Source: Ceratothoa steindachneri (taxonomy: Eukaryota; Arthropoda; Malacostraca; Isopoda; Cymothoidae). Taken from it: a stretch of 64,000 bases of DNA. Location: the NCBI GenBank assembly GCA_963969495.1, contig OZ018321.1, forward strand, positions 67,779,035 to 67,843,034. Direction: 5' to 3'. Below, in pieces: positions 13,434 to 22,059 of the stretch; position 1 is the stretch's first letter; each line of letters starts with the position of its first letter. The notes under the pieces were generated by a model that was not told where the DNA came from, made no database searches, and saw only the letters and a list, made by a program, of their open reading frames with translations. Made by a program: the position numbers and the translations under genes.

Positions 13434-15240
13434 CTCACAGTGAATGTTGATGGATGGAAAGGAAAGTCCATTCCTTACGGTAACATCTTCGGTAAAGTGG
13501 ACCCGGACATCATTCTCATGTCAGAACATGGCATCAACACGAATACATATATAATAAAAATACACAATTACACAGTAATACAGAACAACCACACACAAGA
13601 ACGATTTGATGGCGCATCCATCGCGATCAGAAAAAACTTAAAATTCGAAAGGCTACCGGACTTGACGAATCATTCGTGGCTGTCAAGATCCCGACCCTAG
13701 TTGGAGGCTTAACTATGGCGGTAGCCTACCAGCCTCCCAAGCGCCACTACCTATAGATCAACAACTACTCCACCCTATTCGGGCACAGAGGGCTAGTGTT
13801 GCTAGGAGGTGACTTAAACGCCAGATGGGTTCTATTATTCGAAAGGAAAAGGCCCCAGAGAGTAAGCCCAGACTTTACAACCTACCTAACACACTGTTCA
13901 GCGAAAAAACCAGACATTGTGTTGGCAAGTCCATAATTTCCCTTAAACATCGTCAACACACCAGGCCCAGTGGTCCAGAGCAATTATATCCCCATCATAA
14001 TCACCATATTGCTTGCGCCAATGCTTAAGCCCGTCACAGTTAGAAAAAGATACGCAAAAGCTACCTGGTAGCAGTACAGAGAAATGCTCAGCAACTATCA
14101 GCCAGCTAACCTGGGTGACGCAAATCTCGAAGAAATTGATGAAGAGATTGATAAGATCACTAATATCCTCACTCAAGCAGACGAAAGATACGTGCCCGGA
14201 ATCCCGTACAAAATCCTTCTACAACCTAGCTGGAGGGACGAAATGAGGGAAATCTCCAAGAAAACAGGAAGATCTACGAAAAAGTCGGTATAACAGGCCC
14301 AAACCCGGAAATGGCAGCCACAAAGAGAAAGCTAAGCGAGGAGCTAAAAACATTGTCCTTGAGAAGCAAAATGAAATCTCGGGCAATATCATAGGCAGAC
14401 TAGACATGGTTAACCACGGGTGCCCCATCACCATTGAAGAGTCTATGAACACCCTAAGGTCCTTCAAACAAAGGGCACCCGGCTGGTCTGAGCTCACGAA
14501 GAACAACTAAGTGAATGCCTCACGGCCAATTATTCAGGTCTTGGTGAACATCATGAAAGCATCTATGAACACAGACTACTTCCTAGACGAATATTAGATG
14601 GCTAAAATCATCTACATCCCTAAAATCAACAAGCCCACAGACCAAGTGGCTAACTATCGCCCAATCTCTCTCTTTGAAATACCCGGCAAGATCTTTGAGA
14701 AGATTATAGCCGACAGGCTACAATCTCAACTCGACGAACTAGGAGCGCATAACCCACAACAACATGGGTTCAATTCATAAAGGGGCACATACATGGCCCT
14801 GGCGTTCCTAACAGAAAAGATCGCACATTGTTGAGCTAAGGGTCACTATGTAGACATCGTGATGAGGGAAGTAGACAAGATTTAGCTGAAAGGACTCCAA
14901 TACAAGATCCTTGGCTCCAGTTAGACTTAGTCCTGGACACAATCCTTTGTGACTTCCTCCTGGACAGAAGGGTGCGTAGCATGATCGAATAACACAAAGG
15001 ACCAGAATTTGAACTCAAAGCATTCGTTATCCATGGGAGCTGCCTGAGCCCTCTGCTTTACCTGGTCTTCACCATCGACCTCCCTATTCCAATACACAGG
15101 GACACGATGAATCTCCAGTTCGCAGATGACATCAGGAAGATCATCCCCAGTAGGGTGAGGAAAGCAACGGATCAAGTGATCAAGACTATAGCAGAGATCT
15201 CTAAAATCAACCAATATGAGAGAAGATGTCTACTTAAATA
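13434..15240 (+). pseudogene. LINE ORF2 (endonuclease plus reverse transcriptase), broken
   Basis: The N-terminal endonuclease is readable from TVNVDGWKGKS at 13,437 through PDIILMSEHG (metal-binding Glu region) and VIQNNHTQERFDGASIAI. After a frameshift come AYQPPKRHYLP near 13,725 and GGDLNARW at 13,806. The RT begins near 14,598 with KIIYIPKINKP and YRPISLFEIPGKIFEKII, and QHGFNS follows at about 14,760. The palm motif LQFADDIRK lies at 15,115-15,140; FADD is the metal-binding catalytic box. Frame changes and stops occur between all blocks. The RT thumb and C-terminal region are absent because a Tc1 relic follows at 15,245. Confidence 0.85.
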
Positions 15241-15244
15241 TATC

Positions 15245-15910
15245 TGCCAGATTCATGAATTTTGGTGTAAATTCACTTATTGAAGAACATTTGTATACCC
15301 TCACTCTTGTACCCAAGTGTGACCACAAATGTTCGATGGGGTTGAGGTGACCAATCCATCATCGTCACCCCTTTCTTTTCAAATCAACCCTTGCAACTCT
15401 AGATGTGTCGCATTAAACATTGTTTTGTTGGAAGCTTACACCATCTGGTCTGTCATCATTGAAAATATTTCCTAAGGAAAGTTGATAAACTTCTCGAACA
15501 TACTGGTGTTAGTGATTGGAATTTATTCTACTCGCACAACTGGACAACAATTCTGGACATGAAGAGGACATTCAGCCCCAAACCATTACAATGCCACGTC
15601 CAAATTTGACTGTTCGGAAAACGCATTTCAGATCATAAGCTTACCTAACTCTTTGACGAACATAAATAGCTCCAAGGTTTCAAAAGATCTGAGGAGGAAT
15701 GCAAATTTTACTGATCATTTTTGGTATCCAATAAAAATTTTGATATCTATTCAAAATGTGTACAGGGGTAATAAATTAGTGGAAAGTTATGCGAAAAACT
15801 TACCTCAGAGTTGCTTTCATCAGACCAAACAACTATAGCACAATCATCATCATTCCAATCTTAATGGTTGTTAGAACCGCGATTCTCGGGCATTTGAATT
15901 TCTTTGTAAT
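15245..15910 (-). pseudogene. Tc1-like transposase relic
   Basis: On the minus strand this reads as a DDE transposase from the middle to the C-terminus. VVWSDESNSE (15,805-15,831) holds the first catalytic Asp. VKFGRGIVMVWG lies near 15,590. SFQQNN (about 15,418-15,435) has Asn where the second catalytic Asp is expected, and HLNPIEHLWSHLGTRVRV (about 15,300-15,350) retains the third acidic residue. At least two frameshifts and several stops are present. It begins within a few bases of the LINE end, so either insertion or deletion joined the two. Plus-strand open frames here are shadows. Confidence 0.8.
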
Positions 15911-16277
15911 TTTGACTTGGGAAAATCACTTTCTGGACAATGCAATGATTTGAGGTCTTTGAGCTTTAGGAATCTGTTTATTCAGTAATTTTTAACAAAA
16001 AATTACCACTTGTTAGTAAACAATAAGATAATCGCTGATAAAATAGGAATAAACGTTAGTATCACAAATTGAATGGCAGAAGGTTGCCCCCAACCACTTG
16101 TGCACGATATGAAAAAACGTATAAAGGCGCTTATAAAAGCAAAAAGAGGACAGATCAAGTATTAATTAATTATTGATAGAATATACGGAAAAAATTTTAT
16201 TTGTACTATGTAATATATGAAATAATTTTTCAATCATATCCTTCACTTTTTCTTACCTGCCCCATAATTTTGACCAA

Positions 16278-16304
16278 GACTCTTTCTCTCTCTCTCTCTT
16301 TATT

Positions 16305-16375
<71 letters not shown>
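16278..16375. repeat. (TC)n followed by (TA)n microsatellite
   Basis: A CT-rich tract (about 16,278-16,300) runs into roughly 33 TA units ending at 16,375, immediately outside the left arm of the PLE palindrome. Confidence 0.95.
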
Positions 16376-16460
16376 GTCATATGAGTTGCTACTGACCAGT
16401 CTAATATTCAATTTCACGGTGAAGGTAAGGACACATAGGAGGCTGAGGTACATGTAATTT

Positions 16461-16516
16461 ATTTATGGAACAACGTTTCGGGCGTATCACCCATCTTCAG
16501 GATCTAAAACATAAAT
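16461..16516 (-). ncRNA. Hammerhead-ribozyme-like motif, left arm
   Basis: On the minus strand this shows CTGAAGA, a GGG/CCC helix II, GAAACGTT, and flanking ATTTATG/CATAAAT complementarity. It is the mirror of the right-arm copy. The inner stem I pairing is weaker (GATC opposite GTTC, one mismatch). Hammerhead motifs in PLE terminal regions are established; activity of this copy is unknown. Confidence 0.55.
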
Positions 16517-16589
16517 TAATCTTATACAGTTAAAGAATATTAAAAATATTAAAAATAATTAGGTTAAGACTATGTAGGTAAATTAAAAA

Positions 16590-16830
16590 TTAGAAAATAA
16601 CTCAATAATTTAAAGGGCAAGAGAATCAAATTATCAATCTAATATAACACTATTGAAACGAAAAAAACAAAAGTTAATAATTACAATATAATATTGCTTA
16701 CCGATAACTCACGAATTTAAAAGGCACGAGAATCCAATTATCAATCTAATGTAATCACTATTGACACGAAAAAAACGAAGCAAAAGCACAAAAGCAAAAA
16801 ATTATAGTATAATATTGCTTACCGATGAAG
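16590..16830. repeat. Two 121-bp direct repeats (PLE 3' region, left arm)
   Basis: Mirror image of the repeat pair in the right arm. Both units share ttaccgata near one end and the segment reading attagattgataatt on the minus strand. Confidence 0.75.
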
Positions 16831-16951
16831 TTCAGGAGAAATCACAAAGTAAAAAAATTATAAAGGATGTGGCTTAAAGAAGGATAGGAATTTGATTGGC
16901 TAGTTGTTAAATAAAAGAAGGTTGTTTGGTTGTTTAATGAGGTAATTAAAA

Positions 16952-17293
16952 TTAAGAAATCAGAAGGGAAGCAGCTGTTTTATCTATGTTGAGTGTAGGA
17001 GATTTTGTACGTATTAGTAGGGATTCCAAAATTCTTAGACTATATTCATTGTTATTATGACCAATTATTTTGAAGTTACCTATGGAACATTCTGTCTTGC
17101 ATTGTATAATATGGTTTCTTATTACAGAAGCTTCCTTCTTAGACAATATTTTTTCAGTGCGATGGCTTATTCCCATGTGAGAACAAAACCTCTCTTTCAA
17201 TGAGCGAACCGTACTACCAATATAGGTTACTTGCAAACGACAAGGACAAGTAAAAGCGTAAACAACACGCCTGCTCATTTCTAGAGGAAGTTT
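16952..17293 (-). pseudogene. PLE GIY-YIG endonuclease C-terminal part
   Basis: The minus-strand frame contains RRVVYAFTCPCRLQVTYIGS, with VVY and YIGS matching the GIY and YIG halves of the domain, then ERFCSHMGISHRTEKILSKK and VIRNHIIQCKTECSIGNFKI. It ends with LRILESLLIRTKSPTLN and a stop at about 16,952. PLE proteins join a reverse transcriptase to such an endonuclease, which nicks the target during retrotransposition. Here the RT half is absent because the element is cut by the palindrome centre, so the piece is non-autonomous. Family assignment is firm; activity is excluded by truncation. Confidence 0.85.
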
Positions 17294-17317
17294 GTCTTTT
17301 GACGAGAAGAAACTTCC

Positions 17318-17587
17318 TATGGTTTTACTGTTCGCTCATTGAAGAGAGGTTTTGTTCTCACATGGGAATGAGCCATCGCACTGGGATAAATATTGTCTAA
17401 GAAGGAAGCTTCTGTAATTAGAAACCATATTATACAATGCAAGACAGAATGTTCCATAGATAACTTCAAAATAATTGGTCATAATAACAATGAATATAGT
17501 CTAAGAATTTTGGAATCCCTACTAATACGTACAAAATCTCCTACACTCAACATCGATAATACCGCTGTTCCCCTTCTTATTTCTTAA
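17318..17587 (+). pseudogene. PLE GIY-YIG endonuclease C-terminal part, second copy
   Basis: This is the right-arm counterpart of the preceding gene, on the plus strand. The open part from 17,393 reads KKEASVIRNHIIQCKTECSI and LRILESLLIRTKSPTLN to a stop at 17,587. Relative to the left arm, the VVYAFTCP segment is deleted, and the region before 17,393 has a one-base deletion and a stop. The domain is therefore incomplete. The few amino-acid differences (for example Asp for Gly after CSI) show that the arms have diverged since duplication. Confidence 0.8.
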
Positions 17588-17712
17588 TTTTAATTACCTC
17601 ATTCACCAACCAACCAACCTTCTCTTATTTAACAACTAGCCAATCAAATTCCTATCCTTCTTTAAGCCACATCCTTTATAATTTTTTTACTTTGTGATTT
17701 CTCCTGAACTTC

Positions 17713-17955
17713 ATCGGTAAGCAATATTATACTGTAATTTTTTGCTTTTGTGCTTTTGCTTCGTTTTTTTCGTGTCAATAGTGATTACATTAGATTGATA
17801 ATTGGATTCTCGTGCCTTTTAAATTCGTGAGTTATCGGTAAGCAATATTATATTGTAATTATTAACTTTTGTTTTTTTCGTTTCAATAGTGTTATATTAG
17901 ATTGATAATTTGATTCTCTTGCCCTTTAAATTATTGAGTTATTTTCTAATTTTTG
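17713..17955. repeat. Two 121-bp direct repeats (PLE 3' region, right arm)
   Basis: Units begin with atcggtaagcaatatta at 17,713 and 17,834 and share ttagattgataatt and a ctt-gccttttaaatt-like end. The second unit is shortened internally. Confidence 0.8.
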
Positions 17956-18022
17956 ATTTACCTACATAGTCTTAACCTAATTATTTTTAATATTTTTAAT
18001 ATTCTTTAACTGTATAAGATTA

Positions 18023-18078
18023 ATTTATGTTTTAGAACCTGAAGATGGGTGATAAGCCCGAAACGTTGTTCCATAAAT
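18023..18078 (+). ncRNA. Hammerhead-ribozyme-like motif, right arm
   Basis: The order fits a type I hammerhead. ATTTATG (18,023-18,029) pairs with CATAAAT (18,072-18,078). GAAC (18,035-18,038) pairs with GTTC (18,068-18,071). The core CTGAAGA is at 18,039-18,045, helix II is GGG/CCC with a 7-nt loop (18,047-18,059), and GAA (18,060-18,062) follows. A palindromic ACGT then forms a two-pair stem III before a GTT cleavage triplet. One unusual base (T at 18,046) lies between the core and helix II. Very short palindromic stem III is known in PLE and retrozyme hammerheads, which act best as dimers. Cleavage is untested. Confidence 0.6.
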
Positions 18079-18163
18079 AAATCACATGTACCTCAGCCTC
18101 CTATGTGTCCTTACCTTCACCGTGAAATTGAAGATTAGACTGGTCAGTAGCAACTCATATGGC

Positions 18164-18165
<2 letters not shown>

Positions 18166-18205
<40 letters not shown>
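18166..18205. repeat. (TA)n microsatellite
   Basis: About 20 TA units immediately outside the right arm of the PLE palindrome. Confidence 0.95.
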
Positions 18206-18208
<3 letters not shown>

Positions 18209-18736
18209 GAAATGAATAACTCACAAAGTAGCACGTGATGTTCACACTGAATGTAATGTCCCGCAGGGAAAATGAAAAGGTGGTTCTAAGTATTTTATAA
18301 CTTTATTCAGTTCATTCTCAAGGATAACTACAAGAGAAAATAGTATAATAAGGGTATATATAAGCTAGTAAAAGATAAAGGACCGCCTCTAAGACAAGAA
18401 ATCATCAATGAGGAAGTAGGAGAGGGATGGGTAAATGCACATTAAGATTTAGCTATAACAGGTAGCAAGGTCAAACCGAGAGGCAGAAAGGATCAAGAAC
18501 AGAGCCAAAAGGGTTAAAACGATTAACGGATAAAGCGTTAGTCTAAATTGGGAGATTAGGAGAGACATGAGAAGTGAATTTAAACGAAGGGAAGAGGGAC
18601 AAGGAGAGAGGAAAAGAAATAAAATAATGTTAATACAAAATTAATGCCATAATTAAATTGACATATCGGGTTTCCATAAAATAAAAAAAAGGAATATTAG
18701 TCAAAGCTAATTTCTTTAAGAATGAGATTATTCATG

Positions 18737-18740
<4 letters not shown>
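18206..18740. other. Segment between two TA tracts, possibly another PLE or SINE 3' end
   Basis: Starts next to (TA)n with AACTCACAAAGTAGCACGTGA (about 18,218-18,238), a motif repeated with small changes just after the next TA tract (18,832-18,852). There is no open frame. On the minus strand it ends gcacgtgctactttgtgagt-like sequence into TA repeat, the layout seen at the PLE ends nearby. Identity as an element end is inference. Confidence 0.35.
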
Positions 18741-18816
<76 letters not shown>

Positions 18817-18824
18817 TATATATA
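18741..18824. repeat. (TA)n microsatellite
   Basis: About 42 TA units with one interruption (aaat). Confidence 0.95.
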
Positions 18825-20955
18825 ACTAAAAAACTCACTAAGTGGCACGTGAGGAAAGTAGTGATTTTCATATATATGAGGCATCAGTCCCATCTGCGAA
18901 AACATAATGCGTTTAGAAGCCTCTATATAAGGAGATTATCTCTTTGAACGCTGCATATTAATTTAAGAGACTTGACCCTGGGCACTTTGAAAACGCTTTC
19001 ATAAATCGCTGTGCACAACAGACTACATTGATCCTTAATACAACTTACACGACATGTAAGTTTCATGGCCCGAGGTAAATAGAGGCTCATTTGGCCATGG
19101 GCTGGATAAAACGACTTTGATTGTTTCTAAACTTTAAGGAAGCCACAATTTTAATGTGGCTTCTTCCCTTTTATACCCACATGGTCTCGTATTTTTCCAG
19201 CTTTTTTGGCGTCAACCTTTTGTCTCTTTTGGCCACGCTAAATTTGTATTGATGCCTAAATCAATACATAAAATTTTTATATTGCATTGATTTCCAAATT
19301 GGGTGTTATTTTTCCTCTCTCGGGGCATTGGTCACCTTTATCCAGTTTGGATTTTCAGGGCAGAGAGCAAAATTAGAAAAATTATTTTGTCTTCGGTACT
19401 GAACGACTATTCGTCCTCGCATCACGTCTGTTTTTCCTGCTTACCAGCAGCGGCCAAAGATACAATGAATTGTTGACCTTGAGACAATGTTTGAATCGTT
19501 GTGTGCGTTTATCCCACCAGGATGGTCCTATGAGTTTTGCCGTGACACTCCCATGTAACGATTTTAGCGAATTTAAGTGATAACAGGATATTACATATGT
19601 GCCAAATGCTGCTCTGTGTGAGCGCGCATCTTTTATTTTCCTCCGCGACTAAAATGGAGCTAAGGTTCGAAATTACGCGGGTGACGATTTATCTGTGTAA
19701 ATTATACGGCCATTGGTTTAGTTCTGGTGGCCTCGCACCTTTAGATTACTTTGCAAAATATCTGTGCTACAATTAAGTGCTTTGGAAATAGCAAGTCTCA
19801 TTGGTATCCTGGTTTATAATCTTGTGGTGGCAATATTCGGTATAACTTCGTTGTCTAAGTTGTTAAATGAAATTTAGGGGAGGGGTGGCACCTAATGTTC
19901 AGTTGTCTCACTTGTCATCTTTCCTCCTTCAGTTTATTTTTAAATATCTTTCTTATTTTATGGTTATTTCACTTCTATATTTAGTTGTTTTAAGTTAATT
20001 ACGCGTTCCATCTCATTTAATCATGGTTGAAGTTTCCCAAGTGGATAATAAAATTCACATATAGATCAGAATGACCATCACTGGCAGCACGAGGATACCA
20101 TTCCAAGAGGAGCACTTTAATGTAGGTGAGAGAAAGAAGAGGAAAATGTACACATTTATATCGGAAAATAAAGTTTTGCAATAGTGACGAAATTTCAATC
20201 ATACGATCCAAGATTTCATACCTACATGGACAAGAAAGAGTCTTACTCGTACTAAGCCAATGTATTAGAAAAATGCAGAGCCAAGTGAGAAGCTACAAGA
20301 AAATATATCTTCTCTAGAAACTTTTTTATATTTACACTATATTTTCAGGTATATTTCTGATAATTTGTTTAGAGTGAGTACTCTACCATTTGTCTGGTCT
20401 CTTCCTCTGACAAGGTTTATTACTCTTGCCCTCTGGTGCCTCTTCATTCTTCGAAGGCCACGATAAATTAAAGCTATTCGCTGAGATTTGTCCTAGAAAC
20501 TGTGAATCCCTGAGAAAATCCATAGCCCGTTCCAATCCTCACCCCCCACTCATGATCGAGTTCAGTTTTATTGTCAATTTCACATACTCTTTTATACTTG
20601 GATTCCTGAAGCTGAAAAGTCTAAAATAGATGCTAACTGAACGATTCTCTCAAGTACATTTAAATCTAGAGACTAATAAACTAATTACCACATATGCACC
20701 TATACTACCGTTCAAAAGTAGAGAAAAAAATACTATAGCAAACAAATTCTCGGAGATCTTGGTTTATTTTGCTTAAAAATTGCCCATGACATTCTATTAG
20801 ATATGTTTTTAATACTGTTTAAGTTATATTTCATGGAACAGCGGAAAAAATGTTATGAGAAAAGTAGTGTGTATTTGAAGAGAGGATGTGTTCAAAAGTA
20901 GGCTTGCCATAAGCAGAAAAAAACTTTATCTCATAGAAAATTTAAAAAAAAATTA
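18825..20955. other. No gene recognised; one hairpin
   Basis: Apart from the CACGTGA motif at the left edge and a 9-bp hairpin at 19,137-19,165 (GAAGCCACA with TGTGGCTTC, 7-nt loop), I see no protein motif. Open frames near 20,017-20,629 have no family signature. A CCGTTCAAAAGTA word at about 20,708 resembles Tc1 inverted-repeat ends but has no matching partner I could find. Confidence 0.35.
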
Positions 20956-20959
20956 AATT

Positions 20960-21310
20960 TTGGAATCTCTTGTTCTGTATGACAAGCGCACATATCTTCG
21001 GGCGCAGGATTTCGCCAATTGGCTTAACTACACAATGCTGGGCTGAGAGATCCTAAAGTCTTGCCAACAGCGTTGTTGACATCCTTCTAAACAACGTTCT
21101 AAGGGGTTGTTGTCAGTAAAGCTTGGTTGGTGGCCACAAGTTTGCTGGCCAGTGATGCGGGACGTTGTTGAACAACTACAACTGTGTCTTCCTTGCACTA
21201 GGCGGAAACAGAGTCGCGGCCTCTTGGTCTATCCTAGGTTTGACTACAATCTCGAACACCTCAATACAAACGTTCGGAGTGAACTTGAGACCCTTGGGTA
21301 AGATCGTTCT
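20960..21310 (-). pseudogene. maT-like transposase C-terminal relic
   Basis: The minus strand reads GLKFTPNVCIEVFEIVVKPR (about 21,230-21,295), matching the segment after the second block in maT-type transposases. KTQ and NNVPHHWPANLWPP follow (about 21,110-21,175), and then NNPLERCLEG in a shifted frame, corresponding to the PDxNPLEY region with the third acidic residue. There are stops and at least one frameshift. The open plus-strand frame 21,107-21,301 is a shadow. Confidence 0.6.
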
Positions 21311-22059
21311 CTAGCTTTGGACTCCGCTTTACTTCAAATTCTTATTACTTTCCTCCTAACTTTTATAGTCGCAGTTTTATTGGAAGAAACCTAAATACTA
21401 AAATAGGCAAATATGAAAGAATAATTTGCGCATGAAAATTAAACGGAGATTTTCAAGAAAATGGAGATTTGGTTATTTTGCTCTTGAATTTTGAACGTGA
21501 CTCTAAATGGATTGGTGATATATACATAATGGTGGTGTCATTAAATTGTCTTTCCCGCCTATAATTCGATATGTTTTTAGATAAGGCAATTATTTGGTTG
21601 ATTGTAGTCGAACTACAATTTATCGAAGAAATAAATTAGTCACCGGGTATTTGTCCCGCTGTTTACAGTATAACATGTCTCAACCAATTACATAATGCAA
21701 ACAGTCACCAGATAACGCATATGAATTCAGAATATTTTGCTCTAAAATGCTCATAAATTTGACAGGATAACTATATTACTTTTTTATTATACGAGTACCT
21801 AAATGATGACCCACGCTAGTTAGTATAGTTTCCTAATCGGAGTGCTGATGAGACTCAGCACACCGTCTAGCCGCATCTTAGCCTCCTTTTTCGCATCAAC
21901 CCTTTGTTTAGGCCCAATGGCCTGACTCATATGCCAGTAGGCAAGGCTGTGTTTTTTTTAAATCTAGCCACCCTTTAGGGCAAGAGAAAAAAGAGAGTTG
22001 TAGAGTGGTTCCCTCCTTTCTAAATAGATAGGACACCGCCACCACACCTGGATGATATC

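Larger units (their letters stand above)
11640..15240 (+). mobile_element. Jockey-superfamily non-LTR retrotransposon (LINE), dead
   Basis: A single plus-strand LINE can be followed for about 3.6 kb. It has a short GC-richer leader, a gag-like ORF1 with a zinc knuckle, and an ORF2 with apurinic endonuclease and reverse-transcriptase domains. All parts carry stops or frameshifts, so no active protein is possible. It breaks off about 110 bp after the RT FADD box, where a Tc1-like relic begins, so the RT C-terminus and poly-A end are missing. Domain order and the gag type fit Jockey/I-related elements; the exact clade is inferred. Confidence 0.85.
16377..18162. mobile_element. Palindromic pair of Penelope-like element 3' ends
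   Basis: The left arm (16,377-17,293) is the reverse complement of the right arm (17,310-18,162), about 97 percent alike by eye over most of its length. The spacer is about 16 nt, flanked by a perfect 9-bp inverted match (AGGAAGTTT at 17,285 and AAACTTCCT at 17,310). The right arm lacks about 60 bp that encode the VVYAFTCP part of the endonuclease. Each arm carries the C-terminal GIY-YIG endonuclease, a 3' region with two 121-bp direct repeats, a hammerhead-like motif, and then (TA)n outside. PLEs are known for truncated, head-to-head or tandem copies. A fold-back or template-switching origin is inference. Confidence 0.9.

Noticed and set aside
16201..16395. Open frame with a Tyr-Ile run next to the PLE palindrome
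   Set aside because: Read-through of the CT and TA microsatellite. No protein signature.
19137..19165. 9-bp hairpin considered as a terminator or histone-type 3' stem-loop
   Set aside because: The stem sequence and loop length do not match the histone 3' stem-loop, and no coding sequence precedes it.
20700..20930. CCGTTCAAAAGTA words resembling Tc1 inverted-repeat ends
   Set aside because: No convincing opposite-orientation partner or transposase between them. The nearest coding relic (20,960-21,310) belongs to a maT-like family.
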